Position numbers and translations under genes: made by a program | NCBI GenBank assembly: GCA_026874595.1 | Contig: CM049315.1 | Span: 33,620,164-33,684,163 of the forward strand | Direction of reading: 5' to 3' | DNA length: 64,000 nucleotides | Source of the DNA: Sipunculus nudus | Lineage: Eukaryota; Annelida; Sipuncula; Golfingiida; Sipunculidae | The notes under the pieces: generated by a model | What the model was told of the DNA's origin: nothing | Databases searched by the model: none | What the model saw: the letters and a program-made list of their open reading frames with translations, nothing else | Part shown: piece after piece, positions 9,540-23,760 of the stretch | Layout of the letters: each line of letters opens with the position of its first letter | How positions within the stretch are numbered: the first letter of the stretch is position 1

Positions 9540-11616
9540 ATACAACATCCATCAAAGATGGTAGATAGGGATACAGGAACATCAAACTCGACGAAGACTC
9601 TAAACTGCTGACGACATTTAATAGTCCATACGGACGTTACTGCTTCAAAAGACTTCCCTTTGGCCTTGTTTGAGCTCAGGACATCTTCCAAAAGACAATC
9701 AACCAGACATTTGACAATTTGCCTGGCGTTATTGGAATTGCCGACGACATAGCTATGTTTGGAAAGACTGAAGAAGACCATGACAGAAACCTCTGACGTG
9801 TTAGAGCGCACGCAACAGCTAGGAATGTACAGTAAAACAGAACAAGATCAAATTCTTTGGGAACTACATATCTGACAAAGGTGTAGAAGCAAATCCCATG
9901 AAGCTTTATTCAATCAATAGAACGAAACCACCCCAAAATATCAGTGAGGTACAATCACTTGTGGGAATGGCGAATTATCTCGGTCAATTCACACCAAACT
10001 TGTCTCTGCTAACAGCACCCCTCAGAGAGCTGACAAAGAAAGATGCAGACTTTACATGGGCACCTGAACATCAAAAAGCCTTCGATTAGCTGAAAGAAGT
10101 CTTTGGTTCCACACAAGTATTGACATACTTTGACCGAAAGAAGCCACTTGCTTTACAAACAGACGCTAGCAAGAAAGGTGTTGGGGCGGCACTACTACAA
10201 AATGGACGGCCTATCGCGTATGCAAGCTAAAGTTTGACAAGCACATAGTCAAATTACAGCAACATTGAGCGGGAGATGCTCGCTATTGTGTTTGGCCTAA
10301 AGAAATTCCATCATTATGTGTATGGCCGACATGTCTTGATAGAATCTGACCATAGACCACTTGAGAGTTTTTCAAAGAAAAACCCAACATGCGCAACACC
10401 TAGACTCATGAGAATGCAGCTAAAATTTCAGAGATATGATTTCGAAGTGAAACATGTCCCAGGGCGAAATATATCAGTCGCTGACGCATTGTCCAGACTG
10501 ACAATGGAAGACGAAAGAAAAAGGAAATGCAAGACATAGATATAACTGTACACGAAATAGTGAATGTTACTCAAAACCAACTGGACCAAATTTAGGACCT
10601 TACAGTAAAAAATGAAACCTCGAGCACACTCATGAAGACAGTCTAGAATGGGTAACTCAATTTACAGAAAGGACTGCCCGCAAACATCAAGAAATACTTA
10701 AATTTCGTTGATGAAATAAGTGTATACGATGGGTTTTGGTGAAAGGAGACCGGGTTATAATCCGAAAGGAAATGAAAGATAAATCTCTTAAGCCCATCAT
10801 TGCAGGACACCAAAGAATAGAGAAATGTAGGCTGAGGACCAGAGCATTTGTGTTTTGGTGTTGAATCAATGCAGATATTGAAAGATTAGTGAAAACATGC
10901 GACACTTGCAAGCTCCACCAACTCGCACAACAACAAGAACTTATGATTCACATTGAAGCAGAAAGGCCATGGGAAATAGTTGAGTCTGACTTATTTCACT
11001 GGCATAATGAAAACTATCTGCTTCTAATAGATTATAACAGCTCATATCCCATCATAAGGAAGCTAAACACTACAACAGCAACTGCTGTAATCAATGCACT
11101 AAAAGCTGTTTTCTTTGAATTTGGAATTCTGGAAAAACTTTTCGGTGATAACGGACCGCAACACACGTCCTTTGACTTTGGATGGTTTGCTGAAACGTTT
11201 GATTTCCTGCTTAAAACGTGCAGCCCACATTTTCCTGAGGCAAGCAGAAAAAGTGAAAGTTATGTAGCTGCCATGAAGAGGACATTTAAAAAAAGCATTG
11301 GATACGTAGGAAGAATTCTGCAATGGCATTGCTATGTGTGAGGACTACACCGCTTGCTTTTAGACTGCCGTCTCCAGCAGAACTTATGTTCAACGACAAG
11401 ATAATATCAAACTTGCCCTTTGTTAGCAGTAATAATGAAGACGAGAATATGACATCAAAACTTAAAGATCCCAGACGGCAGCAAGATATGCAGTGTAATT
11501 CACGAGGCAGAGAACTACCAAAACTGGCATGTGGACAGTCAGCAAGAATACAAGATCCAGTTTCCGTGAAACGGGAACCGGTAAAAATTAGCCAGTCCAG
11601 TGCCGAACCAAGGTGA
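9540..11616 (+). mobile_element. decayed Ty3/Gypsy retrotransposon (pol region)
   Basis: Plus-strand readings give, in order: reverse transcriptase (about 9570-9800; FGRY-type SPYGRYCFKRLPFGL and the catalytic IADDIAMFG), the RT connection region (9870-10090; KGVEANPMKL, SLVGMANYLGQF), RNase H (10090-10520; LALQTDASKKGVGAALL, AIVFGLKKFHHYVYG, ESDHRPL, VADALSRL), and integrase (10880-11340; CDTC zinc-finger half, VESDLF, GDNGPQ). An open frame continues to 11616. In-frame stops (for example TGA in the RT near 9669, TAG near 10087, TAA after RNase H) and several frameshifts make it inactive. The gag region and LTRs were not found. It is an old genomic copy with no intact product. Confidence 0.9.
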
Positions 11617-12870
11617 CGTCACTTAACGTGTACGTGCCGTTTCCCTGAAAGATTTCATTAAATCAACGTACAGCATGGAGGCCGCAATTGTTGTTCGTTG
11701 TTTTTAGAGGCCCTGGCCCTGTTGTAATATGAAAGTAAATGACTAAAGCTCTCCCAACCCCTACATGAGATGGGCTTCAAAACCCGTCTTGGCAAGCCCG
11801 AGATATAAGTCTGTTGGAGTACGTTATCTTAACGTAGAAATCCCCCTTTTCAACGTCACCTGTTGTTGGACAAGTGACATCTTCTAACGAAACTAGCAAT
11901 AAAATCTTATTATTTTCTTGCTGAGTAAATAGTTATTATCATATATATTCAACTGTTTTGTAAACATCGACTCACACCTAAACATCGACTCACACTTAAA
12001 ATAATCAATAAATGTGGTCACATCTTCTTTTGTACATAACGAGTCAGAATAATGCAAAAACGCAGCTTTTGATAATGAACGCGTGACATTTGATACAGCC
12101 AAGCATAAAACATACTATATAGCGCATACATAAAAATAAGTGAACGGACTATTCATAATTTTAGTTAAAATACATAAATGTTAACATGACTTGGTCATAT
12201 TTTTTTTATTGTCCCGAAAACTGGTTGTTCTGCCTTTAAAATTTAAAGGATTTCTTGTGCATGATAATATTGATATGCAAGAATAAATGAAATATATATT
12301 TGCAGGTAAGGCTGCATTTCTCGTGCATTTAACTGATACTCCATTTATAGCACAACAGTATGTTTATTTCAGTAAGTGGACTTCTTCATGTTTTATGAAC
12401 ACATACATTTTCTCCCCTTATGAGTAACCTTTCACGTGCAGACATATATAGCATGGACTGTCAGATGTTCAAAAAGTAAAACAACACTGTTTCGTTCAGG
12501 TTCTCACAGCTTCACCTGGGCTTCTATGGCTCATTTAATTAAGTTTCTTTAGTGCTACCGTATAAAGTAAATATTCCTTATGTACGAATGAGGAATGTGT
12601 GTTGATAGATTTCATTTAAACCTTCACGGCGGTATGCATTTTTTTCTATGTGTTACCCCTGGATACCATCCGGAAACTTCACAAATCGTTACATGTAGAG
12701 GTTCGTTTTGCCGGATAGGCATTCCGCTTGCGAGGTCCGCGCATGAGGAATCTCACCTTCTTTATTACTCAATGCATGAACCGAATTTATATGCATTCCG
12801 CTTCTCGCATTCCATACATAAGAAATCTTAGCTTTAATCTGCAAAAATATACAATGTTACCTGTTTTTTA
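11617..12870. other. no gene seen
   Basis: AT-rich intergenic sequence. A short direct repeat (ACATCGACTCACAC) occurs twice near 11967-11995. Open frames are short and without recognisable content. Confidence 0.5.
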
Positions 12871-13150
12871 CCTCCGCCAAGCGACAGGGGTTATGTTTTT
12901 GCGGGCGTTGTTTTGTTTGTTTGTCTGTTGCGAATGTTTGCAACATTTGTAAAAATGTTAATGACGGATTTAAAGAAATCTTCTGGATAGCTCTGCAATG
13001 TTATAGAAGGAACGATTGATTAAATTTTAATACGGATAACATTCTGGATCTAGGAATATTTTAAAAGAAAAATGCTTCTTTTCTGACCGTTCCATATGGG
13101 GGAAATTAGCTGCCATGGCGGAGGTCTGCCCTCTCGGTGTGCTTTTCTAG
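12871..13150. mobile_element. small non-autonomous element with CCTCCGCCA inverted ends
   Basis: The left end CCTCCGCCAAGCGACAGGGG (12871) and the inner right end TGGCGGAGG (13116-13124) are inverted copies of a 9-bp terminal word. The right side continues GTCTGCCCTCTCGGTGTGCTTTTCTAGT. I recall a dispersed repeat of this form in several marine invertebrate genomes, but this could not be checked here. No coding content. Confidence 0.55.
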
Positions 13151-13668
13151 TTTATTCTGCAATATTTTTTTCAGTTGCAGATAGATTAGCAAGCAAGTAC
13201 CACGACAATATTGCTTATTATTCACGATCACATGTGTAAAGGAAAGAGGATGTCAATGACCGAGTTAAGACAAAGTATGTATTCCATTTAAAATCTATTT
13301 TTATGATGATTATATCTAGTGTTTCTTTGAAAAAAATGCATGACTGACAAATAATAAACCATCTTATTTTCTTTATCGGTTCATAAATAGACTCAATACA
13401 AAACCCATTTTGAGAGAAGGGGTGTAATACAAATTACTAGTAAATATTGAATAGATTATCTAAATGTGTAAAGTGAAAATGTATGGGTTAAATATGACAT
13501 GAAAATAGTTCAGTTTTTCATATATGGCCGCCTCACTATTTCAGACTATAGTATTAATTTTGTGTATGTCTGTGTTCATGAGTACATGTTTTAATATATA
13601 TATATATATGAACAATGGAATTTATGGGAAGGCGCAGTGCAACAAGTACAGTCTAAACATACCAACCA

Positions 13669-13681
13669 TACACACACACAC

Positions 13682-13737
<56 letters not shown>
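13669..13737. repeat. (CA)n(TA)n microsatellite
   Basis: A short CA run merges into about 28 TA dinucleotides. Confidence 0.95.
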
Positions 13738-13739
<2 letters not shown>

Positions 13740-16700
13740 GGATATATGGGGTAATGCATCTAAATGGCAGTATTTAAAGTATATTAGTGGAGTCTCCAAT
13801 ATCTCGGTCTTAGTGCATTTTTTGTTATCTCAAACACAGTTTAATTAATTTATATTAATTTAATTTATATTTTATATTTATGATTAATTAGGGTTCCATA
13901 CAAAAGTTCCTACACCTCCCTCCCTTACATTACGACCTGGCTAAACTGTATACCCCCCCCCCCCTTCCATTTTAAAATTATCTCTCTGCCCCTGCATATG
14001 TTATTCAAATAATTAAAACTTAATCCTGCATCCATACAATGAGCCTGATAACTTATATTTAGGCCAGCCTTGTATAATTCAGTGTATAATTCAGGTCAGC
14101 ACATAAATATCTGTGATATCTTATGCATAAAATATGAAAAAACAGCATGATAGAACAAAAAGATCAGCGTGTGTGAACATAAATTACCTCAATCACACTG
14201 TGATAGTGTAGGTATTAACAGTAAACATTCACTGTTACCTGATGATTATCTCAAAATGTTTGCAGGTTTGCTTCATGGAGCCAGTGTTTCAGAAGATGAC
14301 ATGGGGATGTTCAGAGGAAAGGTTCAAGGCGATGACACCAAAGGCAGATCTTCTCTCATCATAACTGTTGGCCTTTATTCCACTTGGCCTGGACCTTTAC
14401 AGAAAAATCTATCTTTATTGTAATGTCAGACAGTTTGTAAAAGGAGTATTTCAAGGACGGTTTATGCCCTGAACCACAATCATAGCATTAGTCTGCAGAT
14501 TTTTTTAGAATGTCAACACGGGACAACGCTTTTTTAACAGGAATTTGTGAATAATCCCCCTCGTATCATTGCTTAAAGTAGGGCAGGGTATGGTTCCAAG
14601 GATTTTTGTGTTAAAGATATGTAATTATTTTTTTATTAATTTTAGCAAGAAATAGTGTTCCTAAATGTGCAGTGAATAATAGAGTGAATAGAGTTTAGAT
14701 CTGCACTTAATTCGTCAGAGTTTTTTTTCTTAGCAACTCTACTGACCACTTGTCTTCCTGTAGGACTATTTGGTCTGGCTAAACCTTCTTTGGTCCTCCT
14801 TTGTGCATACCTTTTAGACTACACTGATAATCCTGTTTTAGCCAGTCCGAGATTAAGCAAATATATGGATTATATTGGGTTAACTTAGTCAGCTTTTGAG
14901 CAGACGGGCCAAATGTTGGAAGTAGATGTCTCTTTGAATACATTTTCTGTTACAAAGGGCTGGGTTGCAGATTTCCTTTAATATTAGCTTCACTTCTTTC
15001 CTTGGAATCTGAGACAAACCTTAGCACAAAGGATCTTCTGTGGAAATATATAATGAAAGAGAATGTAAAGCCAATAGAACAAAGAGATTGGTGGCTTTTT
15101 ATTCAGCTGACGTATATGTTGTTACTCTGGCTTTTCCAAAGTGAAAGAGCACACCCAGGTATGGATTTAGGTGGAATATCATAGTCCCGAGGAGCGAGAA
15201 CCAGATTAACAAGACATAATCGTTTTCCCAAAAATGTAATTCAGTCAAATAACGATTTTAACGGTGGCGATGAAATTGATTATTAAACTTTTCACAACAA
15301 AGTCTTTAAAAATTGCTTACTTCCTTGAAAGTACAGTTACAGTAGCAGTACTGAAAATATTCTGCCATTTTAACCCTCTTACGGATAGTATCAAAAGAAA
15401 TTATTTTGTAATCAGTACCTTAAAAACTGACAGGTTTGAGTTTGGAAAATGTACAATGCTATAAGTTTAGAGCCACATAAAAGCTTATTGCCGATTGTAA
15501 AACCAATTAGGTCTTACACTATGTAGCAACTATATATGGTGCGTGGGTTGTACAATTACTTGGCTTGGCCTGGCATATATGTTTTCTGTGGAGTCTTTTG
15601 TTTAAATTAGGTAGAAATAAGGATGGGTCTAGGCTTAACAGAGTCCACACAGCCGATAATGTTAGTTCCCTAGACATGAGACATTGTTAACCTTGCGCAT
15701 CTGACAGTACTAGAAATTTATATTAGAAAAACATTTCTTAACATTGTATCTCTTTTTACATTACTGATACTGCAGATCTTCTTACAACATTTATAAATTC
15801 TTTTCACTATTAAATTGAAACAGTAAACGGACAATATTTCCCTGACATACATTCATATGATCTGTTTATATACAAATATAACTTCCACTTCTTTTTTGGC
15901 AGGGTTTCTATGAACTCTCACGTCATTCTGGACAGAGTGTAATTTCAGACCAAAGGACTACAGCCTTTTTTACTTGTCAATCATGTGGCCACGGTCCATT
16001 TGTTGTTGGTTTCATAATTGTCTGTCGACGGGGGAAAACCTGAAACCTTTGTAATATTTAGATCACAAAAAAAAACTTACCACATTTATGGGTCACACCA
16101 CTGGAATTGCTGCGATTAAGTGGCCAAAATATGCCCAAGTATAACTACAGTTATCGAATGTTACCCTCCTCGCTTTCATATTATTCAAAGAATCAACTCC
16201 GTGCTGAAGCCCAGTGTGACCATGTACCTCTGCTAAGAGATTAAATATCGTCAACTTTTATCTAACTCCCCACGCAACGTAAATTAAATAATGCCTTCAA
16301 GAAAAGGGACGGGGTGTCCATCATTCATTTTGATAATTTTATGAAATAAACCCAGGTAAAAATAAATTAAGAATGAGAATAAGTTGACACCTACCAGTTA
16401 GCGTTGAGACTGTCTTCAACTGTTCCCAGGTCTTACATATGACAGGTTGGTTCGGTGCATGGGAGAGAGACAGATAGTAGCTGCCTAGGGGTAATTTGAT
16501 CACGCGATCACGACGGATAATATACATGTACTTATTGTTACATACGGTTATTGATTCTGTCGAAGGAAAAACTAAACTACAGCAGCATTTAGTTTTTATG
16601 TTAAAGGGACGTATATTTCCAAATATGCAACAAATGGATTACTTTTTTTCTGCACACCTATTTGTTATGACAATTAGATCATGAATTCAACAGATGTACC

Positions 16701-18680
16701 GTTTCACACCTACTGCCTACACGTGAATACACATGTTGTGACCAATTTTATGAGTTCATATTTTATTACCAGTATATTGTAACTATCAAAGGAAATTTTG
16801 GACAAAGGGTTAATTCTGGGGTCCCGGATGGTTTATAGACTTACATTGCCATGACTATCCTCCGTAAATGCATTTTCTTTCTTTCACATGTTACATATAA
16901 TATATACTATTTATAAACAATATGGTTCTAAGAAATTGTAGGAAAATAGTGAATTAAGATACTGCTATCATTTGTTTTATACTTTATCCAAAGGAGACCG
17001 AAATAACAGTGGACTCGCTTAGAGTAAGGAGATTCGTGGAGGGCAGGCGGTATAAACATAGGATTAATGCTGTCATGCTAAGGTATCATTACGGCTGTTA
17101 ATGAGAGATATCCATGGATAATTTTCTTTGATAAGTTCGGCGTTCTTTATAGAGGGAGGAATCGTCCGTGTTGACAACCATGAATCAAAATGGGAAACCA
17201 CCGAAGCCGAACGACTGTGTCAAAACCCGGCCGAAAAAAATGTTAATGGACTGCTTGTGTTATTGCCGCGGAATGTTACCTGATCTTGTGTAATATTAGC
17301 GCCATGCCGACCCTCTAACATAGAGAAACCACGACCAGCGTACTTAGCGTTAACTTTTACAAGTACTCAGCTTTTAGGTGGTATGAGGACACAAATATTT
17401 TCGAAATTTTTACAGGCCTGCGAATACGCTGTCAATTGACATAGACCAGATCAATCGTCAGAACTTTAGTAAAACCAATCATGTGCGAGAAAGATTGTTT
17501 TATAACTCAGCAAATTGTTTAATCCCTCCCCATATTTCTTTTTTACTTTGTGACCCCATGATTACAAGCATTGCTCGCGCGAGTGATCACAGTTGACTTG
17601 TACCTGATACAGGAAATGACTACTTAAAATAGATATGCAAGAGGATGATTAAATGTTGCAGTACATTCACCCGTATGGCTTGCATCACGACTCAAGTAAG
17701 GCTTACCGGTCCAATATAACTGTCCGTTGAAGTGGTGTATTGACGGCCAGTGTTATATTAACTTTGACTTGGGGCCTATTAACACCCAGAGTTTACCTGT
17801 TCTTGTGAATAACGGTCCAACGACGGGTGATTGATTGATGCGCTCTTCTAAAGCAGCAATTATTCAACAATATTGCTTGAAATGACTTTACATTTGATAA
17901 ACTAACCTGGTAAATTATTCTTATTAAACAGTAAATCAATGCAAAAAAATTGAAATACATTATTCAATAAAAATAAAATTTATATTATGTTCGTTAAAAT
18001 ACATTTCTTATTTAAATAAAGGAATCACGGTGGTTTTGAAGTAATATTATATCGTGCAGGAGTTTAAGGAGATTGTAATATTAATCATAGAGTTAATAAA
18101 ATATCATACGGTCATCATCATTAAGTGATGTAATAGACTATTTCTCGTAGACGCACGAGTTTTACCATTCTAGGAAATAGAACCTTACTTCAAAAACCAC
18201 ATATGATGCAATAAAAGAGTATTTATAAATTACTTTTCCTTCTACAGCTACTATAAGTAGCACGATGTGTATCGTTTCATCACAAAATATAAATGTTCAA
18301 AGTGATTGAACTTTAAAATTTAACTATATTCACACTGATAGACTGTTAAACTATAATGAACGTTCCTGCGACACGAAATGTTTTCCAACTTAGTCTGCAT
18401 GTGGCCTGTTTATATAACACTGTATGCTCCGTAACATTAATAATTCGACAGTAAAATATTTTTTTTTATTTAAACAGTAGTTTCACTAAATGGCCTTTTT
18501 GGGTTAAATTCGCCGAAAATTGGCAATGGGGCTCCCGCGTGCATTGCATCCCGTAAGAACTCGCGTCGATCATGTGGACCGGAAGTCGATCTATTGACAT
18601 GAATATTACGTCAAATCAGTGGCGGATCGAAAATTCGAGAACAGGGGGCGATAATGGGTTAGCAGTTGATCGGTATAAAG

Positions 18681-18681
<1 letters not shown>
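13738..18681. other. long intergenic stretch without a supportable gene
   Basis: AT-rich with a poly-C tract near 13952-13963. Open frames of 60-84 codons (14169-14423, 15002-15184, 16496-16684) lack family resemblance and do not fit a splice chain. The 84-codon frame at 14169-14423 has an acceptor-like TTTGCAG near 14266 and is the least unlikely exon here. Confidence 0.5.
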
Positions 18682-18748
<67 letters not shown>

Positions 18749-18749
18749 G
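18682..18749. repeat. (TA)n microsatellite
   Basis: About 33 TA dinucleotides with one TTT interruption near 18733. A CAGTGGCGGATC word just upstream (about 18617) is one end of the GGCGGATC element family described at 44029. Confidence 0.9.
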
Positions 18750-19209
18750 AATAATTACTATATACATAAATTTTCAGCCTATGGAAAATATATTTTTTTA
18801 ATTCATCTATATGAATAAAATATGAAGTCGAATCCAATTTGAAAGTTAATTACAGGTACACAGTGGAGGGTATGGGAGGGGGACAAATTGTGAAAATTTT
18901 AATATGCAATGTATAGATGATATTTTGAAGCACCTTTTACATGTAAATATGAAGATTTTTTGTTCCTCAAATGTTCACCTGTGGCCAACTATAATATTTA
19001 TATTTCTTCAAAATTTGGATATTATAACTGGAAAGTCAAAACATTTAATAGTTTGGAACATGTTGACATGTATGTGGTAAAAATACGTGTCTACGTTCAT
19101 AACTGGCAAAATATCATCGTTTAAATGTAATCCTCGTCGTAATATTATTGATATGCTCAAGTTGCATGTTTAAATTTGCATTTTACCAGCTTCTGTGGTC
19201 CAGCACAGG

Positions 19210-19450
19210 CGCTTGAATCCCTATTTTTTAATAAAGTCTTCACATCCCCAATGTTCTTATAAATACTACGACGGGATCAGGTCAAACGACCCAATAATAA
19301 AACGGTTATACCGAGTTATCAGTTTTTATATGACACAAGTGATAGCATGGTATGACCGTTTTATTATTGGGTCCGTTAACCTGATTTCATCGTAGTATTT
19401 TTAAGAACATTGGAGATATGAAGTTTTTATTATAAATAGGGATTCAAGCG
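19210..19450. mobile_element. fold-back (long inverted repeat) element of about 240 bp
   Basis: The arm 19210-19312 (beginning CGCTTGAATCCCTAT, containing CCCAATAATAAAACGGT) is the near-perfect reverse complement of 19349-19450 (containing ACCGTTTTATTATTGGG, ending ATAGGGATTCAAGCG). The central loop is about 36 bp. Almost the whole unit would form one hairpin. No ORF and no clear target-site duplication were seen. It fits a fold-back or palindromic MITE. Confidence 0.8.
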
Positions 19451-22400
19451 GTTAACCGGACTGGATGCTATCTTAATAATAAGGGTTGTTCATTTATATC
19501 CTAAAAATATGAATTAGAATGTAATAAACTGTAGATAAATCATTAGTATAATATTTATGGATAAAAAGTAAATGAAAAACTAAATTAATAACGAATAACT
19601 GGGAAAAGAAATAGATATAATGAGAAATGTTACTATCAAAGGGGGGGGGGGGCCTTTGGATCCGCATCTGCGTCAAATACTTTATTTTCAACGTTCATCG
19701 ACTGCTTCATACACTGGAAGTACCCCCAAAATGCTCGGTGCTCCGTACCACAATGCACAAATCTTTCCCACGGCTATATCTGTATTTGCGTAGCACGCAT
19801 GCACTGGCTAAAATAGGTTAGGTCTGCTCGACATAACTTGCGCAGGTACCCCTGGACTTAATGTTGGGTAAACATAAAAGAACGTGGTGGTGTTCTGTAC
19901 ATGATCATTTCATCAGATCAGAAACTTGGGCCCTGATGTGATTGGCTTGTACAAAGTCTGATGTCACAAGCAAATTTAGAAATGACTTTAATCTCGCGAC
20001 ACATGTTGTTTTTATTCTTTCATGAAAATTTGGGACTGAGAGTGTCGGAAATCTTAAGCTTTTGATGAGATGTAGAATTTTTAGTCAGAGGGGATTTCCC
20101 TGTAGGTGACGTCACTGCCGAGTTGACAGAGCTTTTAGATATGCTAATATTTTTTTAACAAATCACACAGCCTCATTTTTTTGTTTGGAAAATAAACAGA
20201 AAGAATGCTTCTCCGCTGGGATTTGGGTTCAATTTATGTAAAATCAATATTAATATTTTTCATAGGCAAATGTGTTATAAGGTAGGATAATGAAATTTGG
20301 AATACGCTTGTTTGACCTGGGCGCTAAATATACTTGGCGTATAAACTTGGTGACAAAGTGTGATGCGACCCGGAAGGCCAGAGTATTAATCAACTAAATT
20401 TGAGGACCGATTGAAGGCTCTAAAAGAGGGCAAAAACAGTCGTAACCAGGCTCACCCTGCCAGAAAAAAATCAGACAAATTATGTGATTTCTTGCTAATA
20501 ATACAAACAGAAAAAGTGTGAAAAGTGTGAAAACGACAAGGTAATATTGAAAGGCTAGAGCGGAACGTATTTGTAAATGTTTAATTAAATACCAACAATA
20601 TTGAGAATTTCACTTAATTATACATTGTAACACTCTACAGTTTGATATTACTTAACAAACATTACACATACTGAAACAATAATTTTTTATCACCGAAACA
20701 ATATTAACTGTCAGGTCCCTGCCATTGGTGGCGACATCTATATATCGCAACCCATTCTATTCATTCTCCGCTTGGTGTCTGCTAAGTTGTTATTTGATTT
20801 GTGGTTTTATAATGCCTTAGAATGAGGACATATTCGCCGTATTCTATGCTGTGGTGGATGAAACCAAGTGCGAAAAAATAAAGGAATATTCACATCAGTG
20901 TTTCTTGTTTAGGTGTGATATAAATTTGCTAAAAGTTGAAAATCTGCTGCATGTGCGGCTAGGTCTCTTACGTATTGACCGAGTTTTCGTATCTGTATAT
21001 ATCTTTACTTTTAGTTTAAAAAAGGTGTTTTAAACAGGTGAGAGTTGTCAACATTTCCTGTTATATAACGTATTTAATGGTAATAAAAAGGGTTATATAA
21101 TAGAGGTGTCAATGACAGCAAAGACGGAGTGTTTAGATTAAACGTCTTGTCTATATATTTAAATTCTTGGAAATGTAAGAAGTAAAACTCTCGTTGATCT
21201 CTCAATAATTTCAATGACTGTAGCACATTGATATTGTATAAATTACAACAAATGTTTCACAACATTATTAATTATTCTGAATGATAAAATATTTCAAATT
21301 ATATTGGTGTATGAAGTGTTCTGGTCTCTTGACAGAAAGACAAGCCAGCCAAGAGTTCCTGTTATCTTCTGTATGATGTCAGAGAATTCTTATTATTATT
21401 TATATTTAATATATACTTTGTTTATATTTTTTATACAAAAACATCAAACTTAATTTTATGCAAAACATTTATCCAATTAAGATATGTTTTTTTTATCATC
21501 ATATTTGACCATTTTGTCACGAAATGGCGACAAATTTAGGAGAATAGCTATCAGATCATGCAAGCAAATGTGCAACTAGGCCTACAGGTTATTACAAACG
21601 TTCTTTCTGTTGTGACTATAATCTCCTTAGTCACATAAATCTGCTTATAGTCTGAATAAGAATTAATCCACCACTAACCTGTTTAGGTAATCACTAATTG
21701 TACGCAAACAGTAACATTATTAATCATACATCGTTTTTACAATCCGGAATCTCGCAACGTTAGGCAAGGGGCACTCTTGAATATTGTCGACGTGGTATTT
21801 TTCATGGTTTGAACTGTCCGAACCCGGATGTACACGTTGCAACATTCCAATCAACGGTTCAAGAATGTGCAGTGCACGTAATGTACGGTCATAATTCTAT
21901 TTATAAACCGTGGAAATTTTTCTGTAGGAGGAAGTAAGCGTGGAGCACTAATCAGGAGAGAGGAGAAAGACGGTGCTTGTTCGACATCACGCAGCTTAAA
22001 CGTAAACGTGTCCGGGAGAAGGCCTATATACGTTAGTTTACAGATCGGTGCAACTAAGTCATTTAGGAAAAAACTTTCAACTGAAGCCATAAAAAAAACT
22101 TTTTTAGCATTTTTAAATCCATGTGTTGCTCAAGGACAACCGAAGATCTGTAGAATATTCAAGCAACTATAGATTTAAAGGGAAGTGAAGTACGAGAATA
22201 AATCGTGACCTTCTATCCTCTGACGCGGGAACGTATTAAATATCAGCGATTTCAATAAACACAGATTTACAGTTGATTTCCTACGGGTACTTACTATCTA
22301 GTATTAAGGTACATCTCTTTGCTGTCTTACTTAATGCAAAATGAAATCTGAAAGGCTATCAGTATCTCAACAGAATCCATGAATCGACCATGGCTTACAG

Positions 22401-23489
22401 AAAGACATTATCTTGCTAAAGAAAATCTATTTAATTCATACAAGCAGAAAAATGAACATATAACATTTACAAACAAATTATTTAATATACGTACTCAAAT
22501 TGTTTGCTTTGGTGGATACTTTTGATATAAGGTTCTTCAGGTAAGCTTAATTGTATAAAAATACATAAAGAACTAATTAAGAACATTATATATTTAATCC
22601 TGTGTGACAAGAGACAGGTTTGCTCGGCATATCGTACATTTGATAGTTATTTCAGCTTTGACCTTGCGAACACAACTATAACCACTGACATGAAACGCGT
22701 GTCAAGGGTTCGGCTCGCTATCATAGTAATTTGTCATATTTACTACTTTGACGTGATAATTTGCACAAGGCGTGACGCTACTATTTCACTGTTGTGAGCC
22801 TACCAGAGCGACACCCAGTGATGTATGAAAGCATGATTACACGGAGGGCGGTATAAGTAAATATAGTCACGGTCAATATTCTTGCTTAGACCGGAGGGCT
22901 TTTCCAGTGGTCTGTATCTAGTGCATGTTTTAGGGTGAATACAAAATTTCGATTTTGAATAGACCAGGTCGTTGAAGCATGTCTGTCTAGCTCGATTTTG
23001 GATTTGATAAATTTTCTTGTATAAGGCAAATTCGGACCCTCAGGACCCCCCCCCCCCCCCCCCCCTCGGATCAGTTTCTGGAGGGGATGGAGCAGTTTAC
23101 CTTTTTAAGATTCCAAAGCTCAAATTCCTAATTTACATATTATTTATACACATATGATTTACATCATTGTTAAAAAAATACAATGGTTATGTCAGAAGTA
23201 CCATGCAAGGATAATTGAATAAATATAGGCTTCCAACTTGTACTCTCCTCTGTTTATGTTTATCCAAAATACACAAAAGTATGTCACTTTATTATCCCTG
23301 GGGATACATAGTGCACGATTGAAAAACCTTCTGACAAGGGGCCTGATAATGACTGCCTACGTGTATGAAAAGCACGGTCGACCTCTCCAGGAGAGACCAG
23401 TTAGGTATGAAACAGTATGCCCATTATGCTGACACCACGCTGTTCATTGTACAGGAGCCAATACTATAAAAATATTTAATACAAATCTC
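19451..23489. other. intergenic, no gene seen
   Basis: AT-rich, with a poly-G tract at about 19640-19652 beside TTTGGATCCGC and a poly-C tract at about 23046-23064 followed by TCGGATC. Both are probably eroded GGCGGATC-type elements. Open frames reach 79 codons (21851-22090, minus) but are without recognisable products. Confidence 0.5.
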
Positions 23490-23760
23490 ACGAAACTGAC
23501 TGGTACATGGCTGGAGCATTGTACTTTCAATTAAGAGATCTGGTTTTAAATTTCACCCGAGGACACGTGAGATTTTTCACTGTCGAACTCCTCCAAGGAT
23601 GAGCATAGAGGGTTTAGTGTCCCAAGTGTTTCCCTCAAAAAAGACTGCTCCTATCAAGGGTTCCTCTTTGTCATGACTCAGCAATGGAGATGATTACCCT
23701 CCCATGACCTTGTAAACACAATGTATGCTATAAAAGATGAGATTTCTACATTTTCTAACA
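23490..23760 (+). mobile_element. degenerate SINE-like element
   Basis: The stretch ATGGCTGGAGCATTG (about 23508) resembles a tRNA A box, and GGTTTTAAATTTC about 40 bases downstream resembles an eroded B box. The body reads GAGGACACGTGAGATTTTTC, CTCCAAGGATGAGCATAGAG and GTCCCAAGTGTTTCCCTC, without coding potential. The call rests on promoter-like spacing only. Confidence 0.4.

Noticed and set aside
14169-14423. 84-codon ORF as a gene
   Set aside because: No recognised family, no convincing splice chain and no poly(A) signal nearby; left as non-coding.
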